A program made the position numbers and the translations under genes. A DNA stretch of 36,698 nt from Streptomyces viridochromogenes DSM 40736. GTDB taxonomy: Bacteria; Actinomycetota; Actinomycetes; Streptomycetales; Streptomycetaceae. This document shows positions 7,169 through 14,983 of the stretch, one piece after another (positions within the stretch are counted from its first letter, which is position 1; the number at the start of each line of letters is the position of its first letter). The notes below the pieces were generated by a model, which ran no database searches, was not told the origin of the DNA, and worked only from the letters and a program-made list of their open reading frames with translations. The stretch spans positions 3,878,877 to 3,915,574 of the forward strand of contig NZ_GG657757.1 in assembly GCF_000158955.1 (NCBI RefSeq). Reading direction: 5' to 3'.

Positions 7169-7182
7169 ATGCGGATGCGCAA
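7155..7182 (-). promoter_or_regulatory. predicted leaderless promoter of the DoxX-DUF35 operon
   Basis: On the minus strand TTGCGC (7182-7177) is followed after 16 bases by TACCGT (7160-7155), and the ATG at 7146 begins 8 bases later. The hexamers and spacer length are identical to those of the thiolase promoter at 773-800. Confidence 0.6.
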
Positions 7183-7467
7183 GGCCCCACAGCGCCTGAA
7201 CGTCAGCGTCCTCGTCGAGATCGACGGCGGGAGCGTCGACGCCACGAGCGCGCCGCCCTGTGCGCGAACTCGGTCGGCGGCTTCATCCCTCGCCATCCCT
7301 CGTCGGTGGCCGACGCCGACGGACGTCAGGAACGATCACCGGCTCGCCACAACCGGGCCCGTGACGCCACGAGCCCCACCCTCTCCCCCTACAGCCGTGA
7401 TCAATCCGAAACCAATTCCGGTCTTGACCGAGACCCATCAAGCAGGCCTGTGGCTACGCTCGCGCTC
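7172..7467. other. non-coding gap between the DoxX operator and the FMO-like gene
   Basis: About 300 bases with no frame that I recognise. An ATG at 7169 abuts the operator on the plus strand, but its product is low-complexity and family-less. A TACGCT at 7455-7460 lies 7 bases before the ATG of the next gene and could be a leaderless -10 box, but no good -35 accompanies it. Confidence 0.5.
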
Positions 7468-8682
7468 ATGGCCGAGTCCACAACGCCCCCACACTCCTCC
7501 GCGCACCCCACACCGGACCGTCCGGTCTACGTCATAGGCGGCGGCCCCGGCGGACTCGCCGCCGCGTACGCACTGCGTGCCCGGGGCATACGGGCGGTCG
7601 TCCTGGAGAAGTCCGACCGGGTCGGGGCGTCCTGGCGCGGCCACTACGACCGGCTGCACCTGCACACCACCCGCCGCCTGTCGGCCCTGCCCGGGCTGCC
7701 GATGCCACGCCGGTTCGGGCGCTGGGTGTCCCGGGACAACGTGGTGCGGTACCTGGAGAAGTACGCCGAGCACCACCGGCTCGAGATCGTCACCGGCGTC
7801 GAGGTGTCGCGCATCGAGCGGACGGCCGACGGCACGGGCTGGCTGCTGCACGCCACCGGTGGCCGGGAGCTGAGCGGTGCGGCGGTCGTCGTCGCCACCG
7901 GCTACAACCACACGCCCCGCGTGCCCGACTGGCCCGGCCGCGACACGTACCCCGGCGAGTTCCTGCACGCCGGTGAGTACCGCAACGGCAAGCCGTACGC
8001 GAACCGGGACGTGCTCGTCGTCGGCGTCGGCAACACCGGCGCCGAGATCGCCGTCGACCTGGTGGAGAGCGGGGCCTCCCGGGTGCGGCTGGCGGTGCGC
8101 ACCGCCCCGCACATCGTGCGGCGTTCGACCGCCGGCTGGCCCGCCCAGTACAGCGGCATCCTCGTGCGGCGGCTGCCGGTCGGCCTCGTCGACCGGATCA
8201 GCCGGGCGCAGGCCAGGGTGGCGGTTCCCGACCTGTCGGCGCACGGCCTGCCCCGCCCCGACACGGGGCTGTACACCCGGGTGAAGCAGGGGGCGATCCC
8301 GGTGCAGGACGTCGGTCTGATCGACGCGGTCCGCAAGGGCAGGGTGGAGATCGTGGCCGCCGTGGACGGCTTCGAGGACGGCGGCAAAATCGCGCTGGCC
8401 GACGGCAGCCGGATCTCCCCGGACGCCGTGATCGCCGCGACCGGGTACGTCCGCGCCCTGGACGGCCTCGTCGGCCACCTCGACGTCCTCGACGCGCAAG
8501 GGAAGCCCGTCACCCACGGCCCCCGCACCCCACCCACGGCCCCCGGCCTGTACTTCACGGGCTTCACCAACCCGATCAGCGGCAACCTCCGCGAGATGGC
8601 GCTCGACGCGGTGCGCATCGCGAAAGCGATGGCCCGCGACCGGTCGCTCGCCGCGGGGGCGGTGTCACGCCTGCCGGGCTGA
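7468..8682 (+). CDS. FAD/NAD(P)H-dependent flavin monooxygenase-like oxidoreductase
   Basis: This 404-residue protein has an N-terminal FAD-binding Rossmann motif, VYVIGGGPGGLAAAYALRAR (near residue 20). It continues with VVLEKSDRVGASWRGHYDRL and LHLHTTRRLSALPG, as in YUCCA-like and FMO-type enzymes, and a second Rossmann motif VLVVGVGNTGAEIAVDLVES for NADPH. FLHAGEYRNGKPYANRDVLV is a divergent version of the FMO fingerprint. The C-terminal GLYFTGFTNPISGNLREMAL is the conserved FAD-contact segment. Such proteins hydroxylate small nucleophiles, perform Baeyer-Villiger reactions or act as NADPH oxidases. No shared operator is directly upstream, so membership of the catabolic regulon is uncertain. 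The ATG at 7468 places the glycine motif at the usual distance. The tail is followed by a tandem repeat. Confidence 0.85.
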   Translation: MAESTTPPHSSAHPTPDRPVYVIGGGPGGLAAAYALRARGIRAVVLEKSDRVGASWRGHYDRLHLHTTRRLSALPGLPMPRRFGRWVSRDNVVRYLEKYAEHHRLEIVTGVEVSRIERTADGTGWLLHATGGRELSGAAVVVATGYNHTPRVPDWPGRDTYPGEFLHAGEYRNGKPYANRDVLVVGVGNTGAEIAVDLVESGASRVRLAVRTAPHIVRRSTAGWPAQYSGILVRRLPVGLVDRISRAQARVAVPDLSAHGLPRPDTGLYTRVKQGAIPVQDVGLIDAVRKGRVEIVAAVDGFEDGGKIALADGSRISPDAVIAATGYVRALDGLVGHLDVLDAQGKPVTHGPRTPPTAPGLYFTGFTNPISGNLREMALDAVRIAKAMARDRSLAAGAVSRLPG

Positions 8683-8690
8683 GAGGAGGC

Positions 8691-9100
8691 CGGGGCCCCG
8701 CACTCCTGACTCCCGGCGGGGCCGGACGGCGACGGGGTCCGGACAGTGGCCCGGGGCCGGACTGCGTCGCGGCGGGCGCACTGCGACCGGGGCCGATGCC
8801 GCACCCCTGCCTGCCGCCGCGACGGGACGACGGCCGGGCCCGGACAGCGGCCAGGACCGGACTGCGTCACGGCTGCCGCCGCGCTGAGACCGGGACCGCA
8901 CTCCTGCCTGCCGGCGGGCCCGGACGACGACCGGGGCCAGACAGTGGCCGGAACCCGACAGCGTCACCGCTGCCGCACTGAGACCGGGACCAAGGCCGCA
9001 CTCCCGCCTGCCGCCGCGCCCGGGGCCAGACAGTGGCCGGGGCCCGACAGCGTCACGGCTGCCGGACTGCGACCGGGGGCCGGACTCCGGAGTGCCGCCG
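8691..9100. repeat. degenerate tandem repeat with a period of about 100 bp, four to five copies
   Basis: CCGCACTCCTGCCTGCC-like words start at 8698, 8799, 8896 and 8996, that is every 97-101 bases, and a weaker copy begins near 9080. Within each unit the same order recurs: a CCGG-rich block, CCAGACAGTGGCCGG, CCCGACAGCGTCACGG and a CTGAGACCGGGACC block. Reading frames through it have no family resemblance. It fills the gap between the FMO-like gene and the operators of the acyl-CoA synthetase. Confidence 0.8.
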
Positions 9101-9163
9101 CAGCCCCACGCCGGCCGGAGCCGGGCTGCCGTCCGGGCCGGAACTTGCTGGCCGCACGACCGT

Positions 9164-9182
9164 TCCTGACGTGGAGTCAGTT
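9164..9182. promoter_or_regulatory. operator site 4 of the shared palindrome (weak)
   Basis: TCCTGACG-TGG-AGTCAGTT. The CTGAC/GTCAG cores are intact and the outer bases diverge. It lies over the -35 region of the synthetase promoter, and its centre is 25 bases from that of site 5. Confidence 0.65.
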
Positions 9183-9184
9183 CG

Positions 9185-9190
9185 GATAAT
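9185..9190 (+). promoter_or_regulatory. predicted -10 box of the acyl-CoA synthetase-crotonase operon
   Basis: GATAAT differs from TATAAT at one base and sits between operator sites 4 and 5. Transcription would begin near 9197, inside site 5. The -35 region is poor. Confidence 0.45.
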
Positions 9191-9207
9191 CTGACATGGC
9201 GTCAGTT
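9189..9207. promoter_or_regulatory. operator site 5 of the shared palindrome
   Basis: ATCTGACA-TGG-CGTCAGTT. The right arm core is intact and the left arm differs at its last base. It covers the expected transcription start of the synthetase gene. Confidence 0.75.
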
Positions 9208-9237
9208 AGCGGCTGTCTCACAGGAGCGGGCGGAACG

Positions 9238-11467
9238 ATGCTTGGATCGACCCACGGCACCCTCACCACCGACTCCCGCCGGGCCCGGGCCATCGCCTGT
9301 GGCGAACGGTCCGGGCCCGCCGTGCACGGCAGGCCGGCCCAGGTGGGCGACCTCGACGTCAGCGGGCGTCCCCTGCACGCCGGCGTACCCGATCTGGACC
9401 TCTTCTTCCGCCCCCGGTCCGTCGCCGTGATCGGGCGCCTCGGACAGCGAGGGCCGCCCCAACACCGGCATCACGCGGCAGTTGGCCGACTGGGCCGGGC
9501 GGGTCGGTGCCCGGCTGTATCCGGTGCATCCGAGCCGGCCGTCCGTCTTCGGCACCCCCTGCTCCCCGTCCGTCGCCGACCTGCCCGAGCAGGTCGACCT
9601 GGCCGTGGTGCTGGTCGGCGACCCGCTCCCCGTCGTCGAGGAACTCGCCGAGGCCAAGGCCCGGTTCGCGGTCGTCTTCGCCTCCGGCTTCGCGGAGACC
9701 GGCGAGGCGGGCGCGGCCGCTCAGCGACGGCTGGCCGAGGTCGTCGCCCAGTCCGGGCTGCGACTGCTGGGCCCCAACACCAACCTCAACGCCTTCGAGC
9801 GGTTCCGCGACGACCTGGAGGGTCCGGCGATCGCGCTGATCACCCAGTCCGGCCACCAGGGCCGCCCCGTCTTCGCCCTCCAGGAGCTCGGCATCCGCCT
9901 CTCCCACTGGGCGCCCACCGGCAACGAGGCCGACCTGGAGACCGCCGACTTCCTCTCCTACTTCGCCGAGCGGCCCGAGGTCGGCGCCATCGCCTGCTAT
10001 CTCGAAGGGCTGAAGGACGGCCGCTCCTTCCTGCTCGCCGCCGACCGGGCCGCCCGGCGCGGTGTGCCGGTCGTCGCCGTCAAGGTCGGCCGCACCGAGA
10101 CCGGCGCCCGCACGGCGGCCTCCCACACCGGCAAACTGACCGGCGCTGACGCGGTGGTGGACGCGGCGCTGCGCCAGTTCGGCGTGATCCGCGTCGACGG
10201 GCTCGACGAACTCCAGGACACGGCAGCCCTCCTGGCCCGGGCCCGGCCGCCCCGGGCGGACGGGGTCGTCGTCTACTCCATCTCGGGCGGCACGGGCGCG
10301 CACGTCGCCGACCTGGCGACCGAGGCGGGCCTGCGCCTGCCCGTCCTGTCCGAGGCCAGGCAGGCCGAGCTGCACCAGTGGATACCCGAGTACCTGAGCG
10401 TCGCCAACCCGGTCGACAACGGCGGGCATCCGGTCGGGGACGAACGCGGCCGGAAGATCATCGACGCGATCCTCGACGACCCGGCGGTGGGCGTGCTGAT
10501 CTGCCCGATCACCGGGCCGTTCCCCCCGCTCAGCGACCGGCTGGTACGGGACCTGGTGGACGCGGCGGAGCAGACGGACAAGCTGGTGTGCGTGGTGTGG
10601 GGGTCGCCGGTCGGCACCGAGCCGGCCTACCGGGACGTCCTGCTCGGCTCCTCGCGCGTGGCCACCTTCCGCACGGTCGGCAACTGCCTCACCGCCGTCC
10701 GCGCCCACCTCGCCCACCACCGCTTCACGACCGGCTACCGCTCCCCGTTCGACGAGGCCCCGCGCACCCCCTCGCCGTCCTACCGCAAGGCACAGGCGCT
10801 CATGCACCCGGGTGAGCAGCTGAGCGAGCACGCGGCGAAGCAACTGCTGCGGGCGTACGGCATCCGGGTGCCGCGCGAGCAGTTGGTGACCAGCGCGGCG
10901 GCCGCCGTACGGGCGGCGGGCCTGGTGGGCTACCCGGTGGTGATGAAGGCCTCGGGCGCCCGCATCGCCCACAAGACCGAACTGGGCCTGGTGAAGATCG
11001 GCCTGACCTCGGCGAGCCAGGTCCGCGACGCCTACCGGGAGCTGACCGACATCGCCCGCTACGAGGGCGTCTCCCTGGACGGCGTCCTGGTCTGCCAGAT
11101 GGTCGAGCAGGGCGTCGAGATGGTCGTCGGCGTCACCCACGACGACCTGTTCGGCCCGACCGTGACGGTCGGCCTCGGCGGCGTGCTCGTCGAGGTCCTG
11201 CGCGACACCGCCGTCGGAGTACCGCCGTTCGGCGAGGAGCAGGCCCGGGACATGCTCGCCGGGCTGCGCGGGCGGGCCCTGCTCGACGGGGTCCGGGGGC
11301 GGCCGCCGGCGGATCTGGACGCGCTCGTCGAGGTCGTCCTGCGCGTGCAGCGCATGGCCCTGGAACTCGGGGACCGGCTCGCGGAGCTGGACATCAACCC
11401 GCTGATGGTGCTGCCCCAGGGACAGGGCGCGGTGGCCCTGGACGCGCTGGCGGTGTGCGGCCGATGA
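9238..11467 (+). pseudogene. NDP-forming acyl-CoA synthetase (ACS-NDP / acetate-CoA ligase family), split by a one-base frameshift
   Basis: The gene starts at the ATG at 9238 behind an AGGAG sequence. Sixty-six residues read in frame, ending FFRPRSVAVIG, the first strand of the CoA-binding Rossmann domain. An extra base at about 9436 then shifts the frame. In the next frame the family sequence continues at once (ASDSEGRPNTGITRQLADW) to the stop at 11465-11467. The restored product has 742 residues: a CoA-binding domain, a succinyl-CoA-ligase-like domain with SHTGKLTGADAVVDAAL around the phospho-His region, and a C-terminal ATP-grasp domain with VGYPVVMKASGARIAHKTEL and LAELDINPLMV. The enzyme would activate an acid or release ATP from an acyl-CoA. 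Without repair, the frame from the ATG at 9482 gives 661 residues lacking the CoA-binding N-terminus. Real inactivation or a sequence error cannot be told apart. Its stop overlaps the crotonase start. Confidence 0.85.
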
Positions 11468-12255
11468 CGGAACCCGCTGTCCTGCACACCACCGGCGACG
11501 ACGTCCTGTCCATCACCCTCAACCGGCCCGAGACCCTCAACGCCCTCACGCCCGGCCAGCGGGACGAGATCGTCCGCCTGCTGTCGGAGGCCTCCGCGAC
11601 CGCCGCGACCCGAGCCGTCGTGATCACGGGAACGGGCCGCGGCTTCTGCGCCGGAGCGGACCTCCGCGGCACCGCCACGACCGGCGAACGCGCCCCCGGC
11701 GACGTCGCCCGCACCCTCCGCACCGGCGCCCAACGGCTGATCTCCGCCGTGCTCGACTGCGAGAAGCCGGTCCTCGCGGCGGTGAACGGCACGGCCGCCG
11801 GGCTGGGCGCGCATCTCGCGTTCGCCTGCGACCTCGTCCTGGCCGCGCGGTCGGCACGGTTCATCGAGGTGTTCGTACGGCGCGGGCTGGTGCCCGACGG
11901 GGGCGGCGCCTACCTGCTGCCCCGCCTCGTCGGCCCCCAGCGCGCCAAGGAGCTGATGTTCTTCGGCGACGCGCTCACCGCGGCGGACGCCGAGCGGCTC
12001 GGGCTGGTCAACCGGGTCGTGCCGGACGACGAGCTGGAGAAGACGGCCACGGAATGGGCCACGCGCCTGGCCACCGGCCCGACCCGTGCCCTCGCCCTGA
12101 CCAAGCACCTCGTCAACGCCTCCCTGGACACCGACCGCGCCACCGCCTTCGCGGCCGAGGCCGCCGCACAGGAGATCAACATGACGACGGCGGACGCGCG
12201 GGAGGGCGTGCGGAGCTTCGTGGAGCGACGGGGCGCGGAGTTCACAGGCCGCTGA
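11464..12255 (+). CDS. enoyl-CoA hydratase/isomerase (crotonase) family protein, PaaG-like active site
   Basis: This 263-residue protein is coupled to the synthetase by an ATGA overlap. Oxyanion-hole segments are visible at GRGFCAGADLRG (about residue 60) and AAVNGTAAGLGAHLAFACDL. In the crotonase active-site region it reads RFIEVFVRRGLVPDGGGAYL. The first catalytic Glu of hydratases (Glu144 of rat crotonase) appears to be Phe, the Asp of VPDGGG matches the catalytic Asp of PaaG-type isomerases, and a Glu equivalent to Glu164 may be kept in AKELMFFGD. I therefore favour a double-bond isomerase over a plain hydratase, but the alignment was done by eye. It is the second gene of the operon controlled by operator sites 4 and 5. 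Confidence 0.88.
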   Translation: MTEPAVLHTTGDDVLSITLNRPETLNALTPGQRDEIVRLLSEASATAATRAVVITGTGRGFCAGADLRGTATTGERAPGDVARTLRTGAQRLISAVLDCEKPVLAAVNGTAAGLGAHLAFACDLVLAARSARFIEVFVRRGLVPDGGGAYLLPRLVGPQRAKELMFFGDALTAADAERLGLVNRVVPDDELEKTATEWATRLATGPTRALALTKHLVNASLDTDRATAFAAEAAAQEINMTTADAREGVRSFVERRGAEFTGR

Positions 12256-12304
12256 GCCTTGCGCCTTGCTCCTTGCTCCTTGCTCCTTGCACCTTGCGCC
12301 TTGC
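12256..12304. repeat. heptanucleotide tandem repeat (KCCTTGC x 7)
   Basis: Seven head-to-tail copies of a 7-base unit, GCCTTGC, TCCTTGC or ACCTTGC, begin at the base after the crotonase stop codon. Confidence 0.85.
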
Positions 12305-12310
12305 GCCCTA

Positions 12311-12340
12311 AGTCCCGAGTCCCGAGTCCCGAGTCCCGAG
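12311..12340. repeat. heptanucleotide tandem repeat (AGTCCCG x 4)
   Basis: Four perfect copies of AGTCCCG plus two bases. It is a second 7-base array, unrelated in sequence to the preceding one, and ends 7 bases before operator site 6. Confidence 0.85.
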
Positions 12341-12347
12341 CCTTCCC

Positions 12348-12366
12348 ATCTGACGGACCGTCAGTT
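12348..12366. promoter_or_regulatory. operator site 6 of the shared palindrome (flavin reductase)
   Basis: ATCTGACG-GAC-CGTCAGTT, with six-base cores intact on both sides. Only 3 bases separate it from the ATG at 12370, the same geometry as the DoxX and thiolase sites. The centre gives GACCGT at 12356-12361, a weaker version of their TACCGT -10 box. Confidence 0.8.
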
Positions 12367-12369
12367 TCA

Positions 12370-13011
12370 ATGGCGGGTGTGATGGGACAAACAGGGATGG
12401 CGGAAGCCGCCGTCCGCTACCTCAGGTCGGTCCGCACCACCGCCCCGGAGCCCGTCGAAGCGCTGCCGCGCCCCGAACTGCGGTGCGTGGGCGCCGACGA
12501 GCGCGCTCCCCTGGACCCGCGTGAGTTCCGCAGGGTCCTCGGGAACTTCGCGACGGGCGTGGCCGTCATCACGGCCCCTCCCGCCACCGCCGCCGACTCC
12601 CCCGCGGGCTTCGCCTGTCAGTCCTTCACGTCCCTCTCCCTGGACCCGCCCCTGGTCGCCTTCATGGTCGGCCGCGCGTCGACGACCTGGCCGCGCATCG
12701 CTCGCGCGGGGGTGTTCTGCGTGAACGTCCTGGGGTCCCGCCAGGCCGGGCTCTGCCGTGCCTTCGCGGTCAGCGGGGCGGACAAGTTCGCGGGCGTGGC
12801 GTACGACGCGGCACCGGTGTCCGGCTCACCACGCCTGCCGGGAGCCGTCGCCTGGATCGACTGCGCGATCCACGCCGTCCACACCGGCGGCGACCACCTC
12901 ATCGTGGTGGGCCGGGTGAACGCCCTCGGCACGGACACGGACGATCCGGAGGGACCGCTGCTCTTCCACCGGGGCCGGTTCGCCCACCTGACGGACGGCC
13001 CGACGGACTGA
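12370..13011 (+). CDS. flavin reductase family protein (reductase component of a two-component monooxygenase)
   Basis: This 213-residue protein has an FMN-binding split-barrel domain of the HpaC/HsaB type: FRRVLGNFATGVAVITAP (about residue 55), GFACQSFTSLSLDPPLVAFM, VFCVNVLGSRQ, and near the end the conserved His/Gly segment GGDHLIVVGRVNAL. Members reduce FMN or FAD with NAD(P)H and hand it to an oxygenase. About 45 residues precede the domain, more than usual, but several in-frame Met codons (12370, 12382, 12397) leave the start open. I prefer the first because it sits 3 bases after the operator, as at 808 and 7146. No flavin-dependent oxygenase partner is next to it. The stop codon lies inside the first copy of a 13-base repeat. 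Confidence 0.88.
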   Translation: MAGVMGQTGMAEAAVRYLRSVRTTAPEPVEALPRPELRCVGADERAPLDPREFRRVLGNFATGVAVITAPPATAADSPAGFACQSFTSLSLDPPLVAFMVGRASTTWPRIARAGVFCVNVLGSRQAGLCRAFAVSGADKFAGVAYDAAPVSGSPRLPGAVAWIDCAIHAVHTGGDHLIVVGRVNALGTDTDDPEGPLLFHRGRFAHLTDGPTD

Positions 13012-13083
13012 ACCGACGGACTGAACCGACGGACTGAACCGACGGACTGAACCGACGGACTGAACCGACGGACCGAACCGACG
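13006..13083. repeat. 13-bp tandem repeat (GACTGAACCGACG x 6)
   Basis: Six copies of a 13-base unit, the last with C for T (GACCGAACCGACG). The TGA of the first copy is the stop codon of the flavin reductase gene. As 13 is not a multiple of three, further copies place a TGA in all three frames. Confidence 0.9.
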
Positions 13084-13198
13084 GACCGGGCCGGTTCACT
13101 CGCCCCCGGCGGCCTGGCCGGCAGCGAGACGAATCAGTGCAGTTGCCGGGTTCACAATAGGCCGGACACCGACCCGACGCCGATGAGGAAACGCGCCC

Positions 13199-13843
13199 AT
13201 GCCAGTGCCTGCCGACCCGACGGTCCTGCACCCGATGCCCGAGCAGCCGCGGGTGGTCCTGCTCAAGCCCCTCGTCAAGTCCCCGCTGATCGAGGTCGGG
13301 GAGTACTCCTACTACGACGACCCGGACGACCCGACGGCGTTCGAGACCCGCAACGTGCTGTACCACTACGGGCCGGAGAAGCTGATCATCGGCAGGTTCT
13401 GCGCGCTGGGCACGGGCGTGCGGTTCATCATGAACGGCGCCAACCACCGGATGGACGGCCCCTCGACCTTCCCCTTCCCCACCATGGGAGGCTCCTGGGC
13501 GGAACACTTCGACCTGCTGACCGGCCTGCCCAACCGCGGGGACACCGTCGTCGGCAACGACGTCTGGTTCGGCCACGGCACGACGGTGATGCCCGGCGTA
13601 CGGATCGGGCACGGGGCGATCATCGCCACCGGCGCCGTGGTCACCACCGACGTCCCCGACTACGGCATCGTCGGCGGCAACCCGGCCCGCCTCATCCGCA
13701 GCCGCTACGACGACGAGGACATCGCCCGGCTCCTGGCGGTGGCCTGGTGGGACTGGCCCGCAGAGCACATCACCGCACACGTACGCACGATCATGTCGGG
13801 CAGCATCGCCGACCTGGAGGCCGCGGCGCCGGGCATCTCGTAG
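13199..13843 (+). CDS. Vat-family xenobiotic O-acetyltransferase (left-handed beta-helix)
   Basis: This 214-residue protein has hexapeptide repeats of a left-handed parallel beta-helix: LIIGRFCALGTGVRFIMNGA, then DTVVGNDVWFGHGTTVMPGV, RIGHGAIIATGAVVTTDVPD and YGIVGGNPARLI. The NHRMDG segment carries the catalytic His of streptogramin (Vat) and chloramphenicol (CatB-type) acetyltransferases. SYYDDPDDPTAFETRNVLYH near residue 40 matches the Vat N-terminal signature. These enzymes transfer acetyl groups from acetyl-CoA to a drug hydroxyl, but chromosomal actinobacterial members are mostly untested. A GAGGAAA sequence lies about 9 bases before the ATG. It has no shared operator and converges on the TPR gene with a 15-base gap. 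Confidence 0.88.
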   Translation: MPVPADPTVLHPMPEQPRVVLLKPLVKSPLIEVGEYSYYDDPDDPTAFETRNVLYHYGPEKLIIGRFCALGTGVRFIMNGANHRMDGPSTFPFPTMGGSWAEHFDLLTGLPNRGDTVVGNDVWFGHGTTVMPGVRIGHGAIIATGAVVTTDVPDYGIVGGNPARLIRSRYDDEDIARLLAVAWWDWPAEHITAHVRTIMSGSIADLEAAAPGIS

Positions 13844-13858
13844 CACATGCCCCCGAGT

Positions 13859-14983
13859 TCAGCCGGTCTTCTTCCGGTCGAACCACATCGTCGCCACCGA
13901 CGGCGCCAGGCCGGCCCAGAACAACACCTGCGGGACGGTGCGTTCCGTCCAGGGGATCTGGGTGATCGACAGCGCGCAGAGCACGGCCCACGCCGCCTGG
14001 CCCGAGACGACGCGGGGCCACAGGCGACGCCGCACGAGCGAGCGCAGGTTGACCCGAATGCCGGCACGGAGTCGGCGGTATCTCAGCAGGGCGCCCAGGA
14101 CCCAGACGACGGCCATGGGGACGAGGTCCCAGAGCCGCTGGCCGACGGGCAGCGGCAGTTCCCGCTGGGCCTCCCCCTCCGTCGCGAACAGGTCGATGCC
14201 CACGGCGGCGAGGGCCAGGCAGAGCAGAGCCAGCCAGCGGACGCCGCGCAGCAGGCGGTAGGAGGCCTCGTCGAGGCCGTGGCGCATCGGCTCCGAGTCG
14301 GGAGCGGAAGCGAGGGCGTCGGCGTACAGGGTGGCGGCCTCCGCCGCCTTGACGCCCGGCGCGGTCGCCGCCTTCTTCGTCCGCCGGGCCAGGGCCTGTT
14401 CGTGCTGCGGGTCGAGGCGGAGGATGGCCTCGTCCATCTGGTCGGCGACGGTCCGGTTGCCCGCCATATCAGCGATCAGCCACGCCACCTCGTAGGCGTA
14501 GACCTCCTCGGGGCCCAGCCGGATGGCCTCCTGGACGAGTTCGCCGGCCTCCCGCAGGGCGGCGTCGTGGTCCTCGCGCCGGACCTGGCCCCCGTTGGCC
14601 TGCCCGGAGCGGATCCCCCTGATGCGCCAGAGCCAGTTGGCGAGCAGCGCGTAGCCGTGCCAGTGGTCGGGGGCGAGACGGATGACCTGGCGCAGGACGT
14701 CCTCGGTGTCGAGGAAGCGGCCGGCGCCGCGCAGGGCGTGGGCGTGCATGACGAGCGCCCCGATGTCCTCGGGGTTCAGCGTCAGCGCCCGCTCCGTCGC
14801 CTCCAGGGCCTTGGCGCCGTCCTTCTCGTCCCCGAGATGGCTCTGGGCGAGCTTGACCCAGGCCCGGACGTCCTCCGGGTCCTCCGCGAGCCGCCGGGCC
14901 AGCAGCTCCCGGGCCTCGTCGTACCGCTGGAGGTCGATGAGCAGGCCGGCGCGCTCCACGGCGGGGTGCAGGGTCGCGGTCAC
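13859..14983 (-). CDS. TPR-repeat protein with C-terminal membrane segments
   Basis: From the GTG at 14983 this is a 374-residue protein. The N-terminal 220 residues form tetratricopeptide-like helices, such as RYDEARELLARRLAEDPEDV, KALEATERALTLNPEDIGAL and TEDVLRQVIRLAPDHWHGYA. The C-terminal third has hydrophobic segments near WLALLCLALAAVGIDLFA, LWDLVPMAVVWVLGALL and VLCALSITQIPW, so it is probably a membrane-anchored scaffold with the TPR part in the cytoplasm. Its GTG overlaps the stop of the upstream AAA ATPase gene (GTGA), indicating a coupled two-gene unit. A longer frame back to an ATG at 15076 lies inside the ATPase gene and is less likely. Confidence 0.85.
   Translation of the reverse strand: MTATLHPAVERAGLLIDLQRYDEARELLARRLAEDPEDVRAWVKLAQSHLGDEKDGAKALEATERALTLNPEDIGALVMHAHALRGAGRFLDTEDVLRQVIRLAPDHWHGYALLANWLWRIRGIRSGQANGGQVRREDHDAALREAGELVQEAIRLGPEEVYAYEVAWLIADMAGNRTVADQMDEAILRLDPQHEQALARRTKKAATAPGVKAAEAATLYADALASAPDSEPMRHGLDEASYRLLRGVRWLALLCLALAAVGIDLFATEGEAQRELPLPVGQRLWDLVPMAVVWVLGALLRYRRLRAGIRVNLRSLVRRRLWPRVVSGQAAWAVLCALSITQIPWTERTVPQVLFWAGLAPSVATMWFDRKKTG

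Noticed and set aside
7169..7537. Plus-strand frame starting directly after operator site 3
   Set aside because: The ATG position fits the leaderless pattern, but the product is low-complexity, runs into the next gene and has no recognisable domain.
12256..13083. CRISPR array from the short repeats
   Set aside because: The repeats are contiguous 7- and 13-base units without spacers, and there are no cas genes.
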